The notes: a model not told the origin generated them from the sequence alone. A stretch of 64,000 nt of DNA from JASGIT01 sp047601665 (GCA_047601665.1 JASGIT010000001.1:4595551-4659550); one strand, 5' to 3'. Counted from the stretch's first letter, positions 26,156-35,607 are shown. Numbers and translations: made by a program.

Positions 26156-27155
26156 GGCGGCTCCCTTGCGATGCGTCGTGCGCCAGCCAGCAGGCGACGC
26201 GGTGCCCAGGGCGCGGCTCGCATTCCGGCGGCGCCTGCTCGCGGCAGACCGCCTGGGCCTGCGGGCAGCGCGGGTGGAAGGTACAGCCCGTGGGCCGGTG
26301 CAGCGGGTCGAAAGGCTGCCCGGCCACGGGTTCCAGCTGGCCGCCTTCTTCCTGGTCGAGCGTGGGCACCGACTTCAGCAGCCCTTGGGTGTAGGGGTGG
26401 CCGGGGTGCTCGAACAGGTCGTCCGCGCTGGCCGATTCGACCACGCGCCCGCCGTACATGACGCAGACGCGGTCCACGTAGCGCGCCACCACGGCCAGGT
26501 TGTGCGTGATCAGCAGCAGCCCGGTGCCGTGGGCCTGGGCGGATTGGCGCAGCAGCTCGATGATCTGCGCCTGCACCGTCACGTCCAGCGCGGTGGTGGG
26601 CTCGTCGGCAATGATGAGCCGGGGCCCGCAGGCCATCGCCATGGCGATCATCACGCGCTGGCGCATACCGCCGCTGAAGTGGTGCGGGTAGTCCTGGGCG
26701 CGCGCTTCAGGAGCGGGAATGTTCACGCTCCGGAGCAGTTCCACCGCCTTGGCCCGCGCCTGCCGGCGCGTGGCCAGGCCGTGCTGGACCAGCGGCTCGC
26801 CCACCTGGTCGCCGATGCGCTGCACCGGGTTCAGGCTGGACATGGGCTCCTGGAAGATCATGGCGATGCGGTTGCCGCGCACTTCGCGGATGTGTGCTTC
26901 GGGCAGGGCCAGCAGGTCGGCGCCCTCGAAGTGGATCTGCCCGCCGCTGATGCGGCCCGGCTCGGCAATCAGGCGCAGGATGGAATAGGCCGTGGCGCTC
27001 TTGCCGCAGCCGCTTTCGCCGACCAGCGCGACGACCTCGCCGGCCTGCACGTCGAACGAGACGCCGTCCACGGCGCGCACCACGCCGCCGCGCGAGCGGA
27101 ATTCCACGCGCAGGTCGCGGATGGACAGCAGGCTGGAAGGGGGAGGATTCGACAT
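26139..27155 (-). CDS. Dipeptide/oligopeptide ABC transporter ATPase, DppD/OppD-like
   Basis: 338 aa. Walker A GESGCGKSA, signature FSGGMRQRVMIAMAM, Walker B LIIADEPTTALDVT, and the OPP-type C-terminus GCTFHPRCPQAQAVC. The alanine in place of T/S after the P-loop lysine-serine is normal for DppD. Works as a heterodimer with the DppF-like ATPase. Lies 13 bases after the dppC stop. Confidence 0.92.
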   Translation of the reverse strand: MSNPPPSSLLSIRDLRVEFRSRGGVVRAVDGVSFDVQAGEVVALVGESGCGKSATAYSILRLIAEPGRISGGQIHFEGADLLALPEAHIREVRGNRIAMIFQEPMSSLNPVQRIGDQVGEPLVQHGLATRRQARAKAVELLRSVNIPAPEARAQDYPHHFSGGMRQRVMIAMAMACGPRLIIADEPTTALDVTVQAQIIELLRQSAQAHGTGLLLITHNLAVVARYVDRVCVMYGGRVVESASADDLFEHPGHPYTQGLLKSVPTLDQEEGGQLEPVAGQPFDPLHRPTGCTFHPRCPQAQAVCREQAPPECEPRPGHRVACWLAHDASQGSRHAARH

Positions 27156-27168
27156 GGCGCAAGTCCTC

Positions 27169-28056
27169 TCAGCGATGGGTCTTGGGGTCGAGCAGGTCGC
27201 GCAACCCGTCGCCCACGTAGTTGAAGGCGAGGACGGCCAGCGTCACCATGGTGCCGGAGGCGAAGGCGATCTGCGGGGCCTGCTCCAGCAGCCGGAAGCC
27301 CGACAGCAACTCGCGCCCCCAGCTCGCCATGGGCGGCTGCACGCCCACGCCGATGAACGAGGCGGCGGCCTCCACCAGGATGGCCGTGCCCGCCGCCAGC
27401 GAGCAGGCCACGATCAGCGGGGCCAGCGCGTTGGGCAGCACGTGCAGCCGCAGCAGGCGCGCGCGCGTCATGCCCAGCGACCGGGCGGCCTCGATGTATT
27501 GCAGCTCGCGCACGACCATGACCTGGGCACGGGCAATGCGCGCAAAGCCTGTCCAGCCGAACACCGCGAAGGACAGGATGACGTTGTGGATGCCCGGCCC
27601 GACGATCGCGGCCATGACCAGGGTGAAGATCAGGGCGGGAAAGCAGGTGAAGGCATCGACGACGCGCATCAGCGCGTGATCGACCCAGCCGCCCGCCAGC
27701 CCGGACACCAGTCCCACGACGATGCCGATGGCCGCCGCCAGGAAGGTGGCGACGGCGGCCACCAGCAGCGGCACGCGGCCGCCCCAGAGGATGCGCGTGA
27801 GCAGGTCGCGCCCCAGGTTGTCGGTGCCCAGCCAGTGGGCGGCGGACGGGCCTTGTAGCGCCTGCGCCAGATCCTGCTCGTCCATGCCGTAGGGCGAGAT
27901 CCACGGGGCCAGCAGCGAGATCAGCAGCATCAGCCCCAGCACCACCAGGCCGAAGCGCACGGAGCCGCGCGAGCGCCACAGCGCCGCCAGCATGTTGCGG
28001 GCGCGCTGGAGCCAGGAAAGGTGCAGGGCGTGCGGCGCCAAAGTAACGGTGTTCAT
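27169..28056 (-). CDS. Peptide/nickel-type ABC transporter permease, DppC-like
   Basis: 295-aa inner-membrane permease. N-terminal helix FGLVVLGLMLLISLLAPWI, the DppC hallmark GTDNLGRDLLTRILWGGRV, and the EAA-type loop EAARSLGMTRARLLRLHVLPNALAPL. Its ATG overlaps the stop of a 44-codon frame made of a truncated TetR gene (28053-28187), so translation may now be coupled to that leader. Confidence 0.92.
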   Translation of the reverse strand: MNTVTLAPHALHLSWLQRARNMLAALWRSRGSVRFGLVVLGLMLLISLLAPWISPYGMDEQDLAQALQGPSAAHWLGTDNLGRDLLTRILWGGRVPLLVAAVATFLAAAIGIVVGLVSGLAGGWVDHALMRVVDAFTCFPALIFTLVMAAIVGPGIHNVILSFAVFGWTGFARIARAQVMVVRELQYIEAARSLGMTRARLLRLHVLPNALAPLIVACSLAAGTAILVEAAASFIGVGVQPPMASWGRELLSGFRLLEQAPQIAFASGTMVTLAVLAFNYVGDGLRDLLDPKTHR

Positions 28057-28187
28057 CGTGGGAACCGGATGCGGCGGTCAGGGCGCAGCTCGGCCGTCTC
28101 GGCGCGAGCAGGGAGTCGAGGACGGCTGTCGGGGGGCGCCATGGGGTTCATGACTGAATTATTCGATTGTCTAAATTTTTTAGTCAT
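28053..28187 (-). pseudogene. TetR gene 5' fragment fused ahead of dppC
   Basis: Encodes 44 aa (MTKKFRQSNNSVMNP then PDSRPRLPARAETAELRPDRR) that parallel the first 40 codons of the TetR gene at 24194, then RFPR and a stop overlapping the dppC ATG. Lacks the helix-turn-helix. Confidence 0.75.
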
Positions 28188-28237
28188 TCGTATAAACCCG
28201 GTTGTGGTTGAGCGGCAGTGCTCGCGAGAATTCGTGG
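28068..28237 (-). repeat. Inverted repeat arm 2 (pairs with 24143-24314)
   Basis: Reverse-complement copy of the TetR promoter and 5' end. Together the arms bracket dppC-dppD-dppF and the TetR body; recombination between them would invert that segment and yield a complete TetR gene divergent from dppA. Confidence 0.75.
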
Positions 28238-28309
28238 CACGGCCAGGGCCTTCCCTCGCAACACTGTTTGCGCATTGGCGCACGCATTCACAAAAAACTG
28301 GAGACAAGC

Positions 28310-29929
28310 ATGGATTTGGATCGTCGTGAGGTACTGCAATCCCTGGCGGCCCTGGCCGGCATGGCCGCGTTCGGCACTGCCCAGGCACAGGCCGTGGACC
28401 TGGGGGACCAGCCCTTCGTCAAGATCGATCCGAAGGAAAAGCCCGTGCGTGGGGGCACGCTGCGCCTGGCGGCGCCGGTCTACATCGGCAGCCTGAATCC
28501 GAGCCGCTTGCCTGTCAACGACTGGCTGAACATGAACTTCATCTTCCAGAAGATGGTGTTGAACGATGAGAACTACCGGCCCATCGTCCCCTTCCTGCTC
28601 AAGTCGGTGGTGCGCGACGGGCAGAACCAGGCGCTGATCACGCTGCGCGAAGGCATCACCTTCCATGACGGCACGCCGCTGGACGCGGAAGCGCTCAAGG
28701 GGCACTTCGAATGGATCAAGAACCCGGCCAACGCCGCCTACACCGGCGCCTGGGTGGCCAACCTGGAAACGATGGAAGTCGTCTCCCCGATGCAACTGCG
28801 CTGGAAGTTCAAGGACGCCTGGGCCGCCTTCCCGGGCGTGCTGGCCTCCTCGCCCGGCTTTGCGATGTCGCCCACGGCGCTGAAGAAAGATGCGCGTCGC
28901 TTCGAGGTCTCGGCCCCCTCGGGCACCGGCTCGTACATGGTCGAGGAAGCCAGCCCCGGCAACTTCCTCAAGCTCAAGCGCAACCCGAACTACTGGCTGG
29001 GCAAGGTCATCGGCCAGCCCGACATGCCGTACTTCGACAACATCCTGATCTCGGTCATCCCCGACCCTGCCGTGCGCCTGGCGAGCTTTCGCGCGGGCAA
29101 GCTCGACATGCTGACGCTAGACAAGTCGCAGTACCCCACGCTCAAGGCCGACAAGTCGTTCAACGTCTACGTCTCCCCTCTCGCCATCACCGCGGCCTAC
29201 CGCATGAATGCGGTCAAGGGGCCATGCGCCGACATCCGCGTGCGCAAGGCCATTCGCCATGCCATCGACGTGAAGGCACTGATCCAGGGCACGCAGCATG
29301 GCATAGGCAGCCAGGCCAGCGGCCTGTTTCCGCCTTACCACTGGGCGCACGACCCCAATCTCAAGCCCGCCGAGTTCAACCCCAAGCTGGCGAAGTCGCT
29401 GCTGGCCGAGGCGGGGTTCAGCAATGGCGTGGACATCCGCGGCTTCGTCTTCAATACCCCGGACGCGATCGAAGTGGCCGAGTCCATCAAGAACATGCTG
29501 GCCCAGGTCGGCATCCGCTGGCAGGTGGACGCTCTGTCGCCCGTGGCGGCGGACGCGCGCCGCAAGTCCATGGATTGGGACCTGCGCGTGCAAGGATGGA
29601 CCTTCATCTCGGAGCCCGACCTGCCCATGACGGGCATGTACCACCCCAAGGGCGTATTTGCCCAAGGCGCCCCGGCGCAACCAACGCGCGACTCCCTGAT
29701 CGAAGCCGCGCGCATGGAGCCTTCGCTGGACAAGCGCCAGGCCATGTACCGGCTGCTCGAAAAACAGACCAACGACGAGTGCCTGGACCTGTGGCTGTGG
29801 TGGGAAGCAACGGCCGTGGCTCACCAGAAATGGGTGCGCGGCTACGACCACCAGGCGTCGCTCAAGTACAGAGAGTTGTACTTCGCGACCCACGCCAACT
29901 GGTTCGCCAACGGCAAGCGCGGCAACTGA
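28310..29929 (+). CDS. ABC transporter substrate-binding protein, DppA/SBP_bac_5 family
   Basis: 539-aa periplasmic receptor. The ATG at 28310 has GGAG seven bases upstream; longer frames are rejected. The leader MDLDRREVLQSLAALAGMAA carries a twin-arginine pair followed by AQAQA, so export may be by Tat. Family 5 blocks: LREGITFHDGTPLDAEALKGHFEW and the GTGSYMVEEASPGNFLKLKRN region. Substrate not predictable; relatives bind peptides, nickel chelates, opines or glutathione. First gene of the plus-strand half of the transporter. Confidence 0.9.
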   Translation: MDLDRREVLQSLAALAGMAAFGTAQAQAVDLGDQPFVKIDPKEKPVRGGTLRLAAPVYIGSLNPSRLPVNDWLNMNFIFQKMVLNDENYRPIVPFLLKSVVRDGQNQALITLREGITFHDGTPLDAEALKGHFEWIKNPANAAYTGAWVANLETMEVVSPMQLRWKFKDAWAAFPGVLASSPGFAMSPTALKKDARRFEVSAPSGTGSYMVEEASPGNFLKLKRNPNYWLGKVIGQPDMPYFDNILISVIPDPAVRLASFRAGKLDMLTLDKSQYPTLKADKSFNVYVSPLAITAAYRMNAVKGPCADIRVRKAIRHAIDVKALIQGTQHGIGSQASGLFPPYHWAHDPNLKPAEFNPKLAKSLLAEAGFSNGVDIRGFVFNTPDAIEVAESIKNMLAQVGIRWQVDALSPVAADARRKSMDWDLRVQGWTFISEPDLPMTGMYHPKGVFAQGAPAQPTRDSLIEAARMEPSLDKRQAMYRLLEKQTNDECLDLWLWWEATAVAHQKWVRGYDHQASLKYRELYFATHANWFANGKRGN

Positions 29930-29938
29930 TCGCGCACC

Positions 29939-30883
29939 ATGCTGTCCTATGTGTTGAGCCGCAGCCTCCAGGCGCTGGTCGTCCTGGCCCTGGTCGTGGT
30001 GGTGGCCTTCGCCACCGTGCAGCTGATGCCGGGCGACGCCCTGATGGCCAGCACCGGCGAGGTGTCCGACGGCAGCGGCCTGGAAGCCGTGCGCAAGGCC
30101 TACGGGCTGAACGGCACGCTGCCCGAACAGTTCTGGCGCTGGCTGGTGAACTTCGTGCAGGGCAACTGGGGCATCTCGATGAACACCGGGCAGGACGTGA
30201 TCGACATGTTCCGCCAGCGCGCGCCGGTCACCATCGAGCTGTTCGTCGGCGGTCTCTTCTGGGCGCTGGTGCTGGGCGTGCCGGTCGGCGTCATCTGCGC
30301 CTTCCGCCGCGGCAGCAAGCTCGACACGTTCCTCAGCGGCGCCAGCCTGACGGGCATCGCCCTGCCGCCCACGTTCGAGGCGCTGGCGCTGATCTACCTG
30401 CTCAGCGTGGTCTTCCAGCTGCTGCCCGTGGCGGGCTACACCGAGTTCAGTGAAGACCCGTGGGAGAACCTGCAGTCCATGCTCATGCCCAGCTTCGTCG
30501 TCGGCTCGCACCTGGCGGGCGTGCTGGCGCGCTACGTGCGGGCCGGGGTGATCGAGGTGCTGCGGCAGGACTTCATCCGCACGGCGCGCGCCAAGGGGCT
30601 GACCGAGGTGCAGATCCTGCTGCGCCACGCCATCAAGCCCGCGTTGGTGCCCGTGGTCACGGTGCTCGGTTTCTCGTTCGCGGGCATGTTGGCCGGGTCG
30701 TTCATCGTCGAATTCATCTTCGCGCTGCCCGGCATCGGCCGCATGGCGGTGGATGCCGCCTTCGCCAAGGACTACGCCGTCATCCAGGCCGTGCTGGTCG
30801 TCACCGCCGTCAACGTGCTGGTGGTGAACCTGCTGGTGGATCTGTGCTACGCCGCGCTCGACCCGCGCATCCGGCTGCGCTGA
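29939..30883 (+). CDS. Peptide/nickel-type ABC transporter permease, DppB-like
   Basis: 314-aa permease. N-terminal VLSRSLQALVVLALVVVVAFA helix, a periplasmic segment, and the conserved loop RTARAKGLTEVQILLRHAIKPALVPV. Starts nine bases after dppA. In the common order dppA-B-C-D-F the next gene would be dppC; here the coding is interrupted and the rest of the operon lies divergently to the left. Confidence 0.9.
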   Translation: MLSYVLSRSLQALVVLALVVVVAFATVQLMPGDALMASTGEVSDGSGLEAVRKAYGLNGTLPEQFWRWLVNFVQGNWGISMNTGQDVIDMFRQRAPVTIELFVGGLFWALVLGVPVGVICAFRRGSKLDTFLSGASLTGIALPPTFEALALIYLLSVVFQLLPVAGYTEFSEDPWENLQSMLMPSFVVGSHLAGVLARYVRAGVIEVLRQDFIRTARAKGLTEVQILLRHAIKPALVPVVTVLGFSFAGMLAGSFIVEFIFALPGIGRMAVDAAFAKDYAVIQAVLVVTAVNVLVVNLLVDLCYAALDPRIRLR

Positions 30884-30899
30884 ACCCGCAAGGAAGCTT

Positions 30900-30951
30900 G
30901 CTGGTGTGCTGTTGGTGAACTTCATCGTCGGCGGCCTGCGCAGCGCGTTTC
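30900..30951 (+). pseudogene. TetR gene 3' fragment
   Basis: Codons for GVLLVNFIVGGL match the C-terminal part of the TetR gene near 24856-24900, with a few differences, immediately after dppB. No intact frame. It shows that a TetR gene once lay at this junction. Confidence 0.7.
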
Positions 30952-31052
30952 TTCGGCATCGTACTGGCCGCGTGGCGGCCATATGCAAGCTCGCATCGCC
31001 CGGACATGCAAGGTGCATGAGGCCCTGGTACCCGGCATGAACTTGAAATGAA

Positions 31053-31601
31053 ATGGAACAGATCATGAGCCCATCCGCCCCACCCATCCGCCGCATCCTC
31101 ACCGGGCACGACGCCCAGGGCCGCTCCGTCTTCGTGGAAGACGGCCCTTCTCCCGCCGAGAAGACCGTGCCCGGTCGGCCCGGCTACCGTGTCACCAACC
31201 TGTGGCGCACGATGCCCGGCGGCCAAATCGACGCGGCCGACAGCATCGCCCAGCACGAGGGCGTGCTGCCGCCCAAGGGTGGCACCGTGCTGCGCATCAT
31301 CGAATGGCCGGCCGAGGACCAAAGCCCCGAGGCGCTGCAAAAGCGTTTGGAGCAGACCTTCAAGGCGATCTACCCGGACGCCGACCATCGCCCCGATTCG
31401 AGCCGCCATCCCGGCATGCACGAGACGGCGACGGTGGACTACGCGCTGGTGCTCGAGGGCGAGATCGTGGCCTTGATGGACGAGGGCGAGAAGCTCATGC
31501 GCGCCGGAGATGTGTTGATCCAGCGCGGCACCATGCACGCCTGGGCCAACCGCTCTGGCCGGCCGGTGAAGATGGCTTTCATCCTCGTCGATGCCTCCTG
31601 A
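31053..31601 (+). CDS. Cupin-domain protein
   Basis: 182 aa single-domain cupin. Conserved motif 1 HETATVDYALVLEGEIVALMD and motif 2 GDVLIQRGTMHAWANRSGRP give the metal-binding His/Glu set. Lies in the same direction as the following Bug receptor and hydrolases. Could be a small dioxygenase, isomerase or sensor. Start at 31053 or the ATG at 31065. Confidence 0.85.
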   Translation: MEQIMSPSAPPIRRILTGHDAQGRSVFVEDGPSPAEKTVPGRPGYRVTNLWRTMPGGQIDAADSIAQHEGVLPPKGGTVLRIIEWPAEDQSPEALQKRLEQTFKAIYPDADHRPDSSRHPGMHETATVDYALVLEGEIVALMDEGEKLMRAGDVLIQRGTMHAWANRSGRPVKMAFILVDAS

Positions 31602-31711
31602 TTTCGGGTTCCTTCGAGGCAATGCAGCCCATGCTTGCCAAATGCTTCCTACCGCGCCAACAGCAGGCGTGGCCGTTGTTGTGCAGATACCGAGCCACGA
31701 AGGAGAAGCCT

Positions 31712-31801
31712 ATGCCACGCAAATTCGTTGACCTATCGATTTTTCTCGAAAACGGCGCCAAGCACCCTCACACCCCACCCACGACCAGGAGACAACCATG
31801 A
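31712..31801 (+). pseudogene. Duplicated 5' end of the cyclase gene (29 codons)
   Basis: MPRKFVDLSIFLEN is identical to the first 14 residues encoded at 32844, with a similar AAGGAGAA ribosome site; then the frame diverges and stops overlapping the Bug receptor ATG (ATGA). It may work as a translated leader coupling the receptor gene. Confidence 0.8.
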
Positions 31802-32802
31802 CCCCACTCCACCGCCCCCGGGCCGCAGCCAGTCCCACCGTCCTGTTCCGAGGGAGCGCGCTGGCGGTCTTTGCCGCTGCGGCCCTCGTGCCGCAGGCCG
31901 CCTCTGCCCAGGGCGCCTATCCCATCAAGCCGATCCGCGTCGTCTTGGCCGGCAGCGCCGGCACCTCGCCCGACGTGATCATGCGCCTGCTGGGCGAGCC
32001 GATGTCCAAGGCCCTCGGCCAGCCAGTGGTGATCGACAACAAGCCCGGCGCCAGCACCATCATCGCCGCGCAGGCCGTGGCCACGGCGCCCGGGGATGGC
32101 TACACGCTGCTCTACACGGTCAACAATACGACCTCGATCAACCCGTACATCTACAAGTCCCTGCCTTACAAGCCGGAAGACTTCGTGCCTGTGATCCGGG
32201 TGCTGTCAGTGCCCTACGTGGTGATCGCGTCCGCGCAATCGCCATACAAGACGCTGGGCGACCTGCTGGCAGCCGCCAAGGCCAACCCGAGTCAGCTCAA
32301 CTACGGCAGCTATGGCATTGGCCAGGGCACGCACGTGGCCATGGCCCAACTGCTGAACGCGGCCGGCGCCGACATGGTGCACGTGCCCTACAGGAGCAGC
32401 GCAATACCCGACCTCATGGCCGGCCTGATCACCACGATCATGGAACCCACCACCACCACGATTCCCAACGTGCAGGCCGGCAAGATCCGGGCCTTGGCCG
32501 TCACGGGCTCCAAGCGGGTCGAAGTACTGCCCGACGTTCCGACCGTCGCCGAAACCTACAAGGGTTTCGTGGGCGACTCCTGGCAGGGCCTGCTCGCACC
32601 CAAGGGCACGCCCCCCGCCATGGTCAACAAGATCAATGAAACGGCGCAGAAGATCATCGCCACGCCCGAATTCCAGAAACGGCTCAAGGACTTCGGACTG
32701 GTCCCCGCTGGCGGCACTCCGGCGGACTTCCAGCAGTTCCTTAGAGAAGATGCCCAGGCCTGGTCCAAGGTGGTGCGCGACAACAACATCCAGGCCGATT
32801 GA
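31798..32802 (+). CDS. Bug/TctC-family solute-binding receptor
   Basis: 334 aa. Signal peptide ends near ASAQG; family motifs YPIKPIRVVLAGSAGTSPDVIMRL, NKPGASTIIAAQAVATAPGDGYTLLY and DMVHVPYRSS. Lies between the duplicated cyclase 5' end and the intact cyclase gene, as if inserted together with a partial duplication. Probably binds the organic acid processed by the cyclase/FAH pair. Confidence 0.92.
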   Translation: MTPLHRPRAAASPTVLFRGSALAVFAAAALVPQAASAQGAYPIKPIRVVLAGSAGTSPDVIMRLLGEPMSKALGQPVVIDNKPGASTIIAAQAVATAPGDGYTLLYTVNNTTSINPYIYKSLPYKPEDFVPVIRVLSVPYVVIASAQSPYKTLGDLLAAAKANPSQLNYGSYGIGQGTHVAMAQLLNAAGADMVHVPYRSSAIPDLMAGLITTIMEPTTTTIPNVQAGKIRALAVTGSKRVEVLPDVPTVAETYKGFVGDSWQGLLAPKGTPPAMVNKINETAQKIIATPEFQKRLKDFGLVPAGGTPADFQQFLREDAQAWSKVVRDNNIQAD

Positions 32803-32843
32803 GCGTCAACCCGACTTTCCCGTACCTCCCAAGGAGAACTCCC

Positions 32844-33653
32844 ATGCCACGCAAATTCGTTGACCTATCGATCTTTCTCGAAAACGACGTTCTTTCCGAT
32901 CCACCGCCCTTCGGGCCGAAGATCGAGTACTTCACCCATGAGAACACCTACGAGCAGATCGCGCCCTTCTTCCCCGGCCTGAAGAAAGAGGATCTGCCCG
33001 ACGGCGAAGGCTGGGCGGTCGAGCGGGTGCAGTTGTCCACCCACAACGGCACGCACCTCGACGCGCCCTACCACTTCCACTCCACGATGGACAAGGCGCT
33101 GGGCGAGAAAAAGCCCGCCATCGCCATCCACGACGTGCCGCTGGAGTGGTGCTTCCAGCCCGGCGTGAAGCTGGACTTCCGCCACTTCGCGGACGGCTAC
33201 GTGGTCACCGCCGCCGACGTGGAAGCGGAACTCGCGCGCATCGGCCACGAACTCAAGCCGCTGGAGATCGTGGTGGTCAACACGCGCGCTGGCTCACGCT
33301 ACGGACACGACGACTACGTGAGTGCCGGCTGCGGCATGGGCTACGAGGCGACCATGTACCTGCTGGAACGCGGCGTGCGCCTCACGGGCACCGACGCGTG
33401 GAGCTGGGACGCGCCCTTCGTCCACACCGCGAAGAAGTACGGCGAGACGCACGACGCCTCGCTGATCTGGGAAGGCCACAAGGCCGGCCGCGACATCGGC
33501 TACTGCCACATCGAGAAGCTGCACAACCTGGAAGCGCTGCCGCCTGATGGCTTCTTCATCAGTTGCTTCCCGCACAAGATCCGCGGCGCATCCGCCGGCT
33601 GGACCCGTGCGGTGGCCATCTTCGACGACGCACTGCAGGCAACGGCATCATGA
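32844..33653 (+). CDS. Cyclase-family (kynurenine formamidase-like) hydrolase
   Basis: 269 aa. The metal motif HNGTHLDAPYHF (H67, H71, D73) is the HxxTHxDxPxHF signature of the cyclase/kynurenine formamidase family. ATG at 32844 has AAGGAGAA. Its stop overlaps the FAH start (ATGA). In catabolic operons such enzymes hydrolyse amides or lactones; with an FAH-type partner it may process a ring-cleavage product. Confidence 0.88.
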   Translation: MPRKFVDLSIFLENDVLSDPPPFGPKIEYFTHENTYEQIAPFFPGLKKEDLPDGEGWAVERVQLSTHNGTHLDAPYHFHSTMDKALGEKKPAIAIHDVPLEWCFQPGVKLDFRHFADGYVVTAADVEAELARIGHELKPLEIVVVNTRAGSRYGHDDYVSAGCGMGYEATMYLLERGVRLTGTDAWSWDAPFVHTAKKYGETHDASLIWEGHKAGRDIGYCHIEKLHNLEALPPDGFFISCFPHKIRGASAGWTRAVAIFDDALQATAS

Positions 33654-34972
33654 ACACCACTGAACTGAACCACACCCACGACGTCAATGCCCGCAGCTGG
33701 CTCGAATCGGCCAATGCATCGGGCACGGACTTCCCGATTCAGAATCTGCCCTTCGCGGTGTTCCGGCGCAGCGGCACGGAGGAAGCCTTTCGCGGCGGCG
33801 TAGCGATCGGCGATCAGGTCATCGACCTGGCAGCGCTGTCCAGCGGATCGCTGCTCGAAGGCCAAGCGCTGCAAGCAGCCCGCACCGCTGCGCAGCCTGC
33901 ACTCAATGACTTCTTCGCGCTCGGGCCTGCCGCCTGGCGAGTGCTGCGGCACGCCTTGTTCGCGCTGCTGCAGGAAGGTGCTGCACAGGCAGGAGCACTG
34001 CGCGCCTGCCTGGTGCCGCAGGCCGACGTGGAATACACCGTGCCCGCGCGCATCGGCGACTACACCGACTTCTACACCTCTTTGGACCACGCGCTGAATT
34101 GCACACGCCTGATGCGGGTTGACGGCGATGTGTCGCCCAACTTCCGCTGGTTGCCCATTGCCTACCACGGGCGCGTGTCCACCATCGGCGTGAGCGGACA
34201 GCGGTTCCGCCGGCCCATGGGCCAGGTGCTGCCGGCGGGCGCGCAGGCGCCGGTGTATCAAGCCTGCGCGCGCATGGACTACGAACTGGAACTGGGCATC
34301 TGGATCGGCCAGGGCAACGTGGCGGGCGAGCCCATCGCCATGGACGATGCGGAAGGCCACGTCTTCGGCATCTGCCTGCTCAACGACTGGTCGGCGCGCG
34401 ACATCCAGGTCTGGGAAATGGCGCCGCTGGGCCCCTTCCTGGCGAAGAACTTCGCCACCACCATCTCGCCCTGGATCGTGACGCTGGAAGCCCTGGCGCC
34501 GTATCGCTGCGCCTGGCAGCGCCCAACCTCCGACCCGCAGCCGCTGGAGTACCTGGACGCGCCCGCCAACCGTGCGGCGGGCGCCATCGACATCCAGCTG
34601 GAGGTGTGGCTGCACAGCGAGCGCGCCCGCAGCGAAGGACGCGGCCCGGCGCGCCTGTCGGGCACCAGCTTCAGGCACCAGTACTGGAGCGTGGCGCAGA
34701 TGGTGGCGCACCACACGGTGGGCGGCTGCGCACTGCAGTCCGGCGACCTGCTGGGCAGCGGCACCATCTCCGGGCCGGGGCCGGGCGAAGCGGGGGCGAT
34801 GATCGAACTGGCCTACGGGGGAACGAGGCCGGTGGACGTGGGAGCCGGCGAGCAGCGTGGTTTCCTGGCCGACGGCGACACGGTTGTGCTGCGCGGCTGG
34901 TGCGAGCGGCCCGGTGCGGCACGCATCGGCTTCGGCGAAAGCCGGGGGACGGTGCTGCCGGCGCGCGGGTAG
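33650..34972 (+). CDS. Fumarylacetoacetase-like hydrolase
   Basis: 440 aa, full-length fumarylacetoacetase architecture with the N-terminal SH3-like domain. Active-site elements: DYTDFYTSLDHA (D140, H147), YELELGIWIG (E212, E214), NDWSARDIQ (D246) and AKNFATT (K266). The enzyme cleaves C-C bonds of acylpyruvates and in tyrosine catabolism yields fumarate and acetoacetate. No homogentisate dioxygenase is present beside it, so the substrate may differ. Confidence 0.92.
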   Translation: MNTTELNHTHDVNARSWLESANASGTDFPIQNLPFAVFRRSGTEEAFRGGVAIGDQVIDLAALSSGSLLEGQALQAARTAAQPALNDFFALGPAAWRVLRHALFALLQEGAAQAGALRACLVPQADVEYTVPARIGDYTDFYTSLDHALNCTRLMRVDGDVSPNFRWLPIAYHGRVSTIGVSGQRFRRPMGQVLPAGAQAPVYQACARMDYELELGIWIGQGNVAGEPIAMDDAEGHVFGICLLNDWSARDIQVWEMAPLGPFLAKNFATTISPWIVTLEALAPYRCAWQRPTSDPQPLEYLDAPANRAAGAIDIQLEVWLHSERARSEGRGPARLSGTSFRHQYWSVAQMVAHHTVGGCALQSGDLLGSGTISGPGPGEAGAMIELAYGGTRPVDVGAGEQRGFLADGDTVVLRGWCERPGAARIGFGESRGTVLPARG

Positions 34973-35061
34973 CAAGCGCCGCTGTCAAGCTGTGAAGGGC
35001 CCACGCTGGCGGCCCCTCCCCCAAGACACGTCGCCGTCGCGCACCGTCGCAGCAAGCGGCT

Positions 35062-35607
35062 TCAACTGCGACGGCCACCCTGCGTTGCCCTGCCCGGCCG
35101 GCCTGCCCGAACCACTTCCCCGTGTTCTGCCGCCAGTTGATCCCGTTCCGTGCACATGGCATGGGACATGACCGCTTGGCTCGAATGGGCGTCTACCGGC
35201 TGCCCGCACACCTTGCAGATCAAACCAATCTCCAGCGGATGGTCCTGCCCCTTGTGCTGAAGGGCCAAGGGCGGCTCCTGGTCGAACCAGGGTCCGGTCC
35301 ACTTGTCGCCCCAGCTCTTGAGGGCGACGACAACGGGCCACAGTTCGATGCCCTTGGCGGTGGGCCGGTACTCGAAGCGCTCGGGCGACTGCTGGTACGC
35401 CACGCGCTCCAGGATCCCGTCGTCCACCAACGCGTTCAAGCGCAGTGTCAACGAACGCGGCGACATGCCGGTCTGCGACCTCAGCCCGTCGAAGCGCGTG
35501 TTCGAGAGGAAGACTTCCTTCAGGATCACCAGCGTCCACGCATCGACCAGGAGCGCCCCAGCCCTTGCGATGGAGCAATACCGGTCCGCCAGCGCACTTT
35601 TCTTCAC
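35062..35607 (-). CDS. HxlR-family transcriptional regulator
   Basis: 181 aa. Starts MKKSALADRYCSIARAGALL; the winged helix includes VDAWTLVILKEVF, RFDGLRSQTGMSPRSLTLRL and the wing YRPTAKGIELWPVV. The extended C-terminus (CKVCGQP) may bind a metal or a ligand. Divergent from the FAD oxidoreductase, with a palindrome between them. Confidence 0.92.
   Translation of the reverse strand: MKKSALADRYCSIARAGALLVDAWTLVILKEVFLSNTRFDGLRSQTGMSPRSLTLRLNALVDDGILERVAYQQSPERFEYRPTAKGIELWPVVVALKSWGDKWTGPWFDQEPPLALQHKGQDHPLEIGLICKVCGQPVDAHSSQAVMSHAMCTERDQLAAEHGEVVRAGRPGRATQGGRRS

Noticed and set aside
29117..31102. 661-codon minus-strand frame
   Set aside because: Antisense to dppA and dppB, His/Gln/Arg-rich, no family resemblance.
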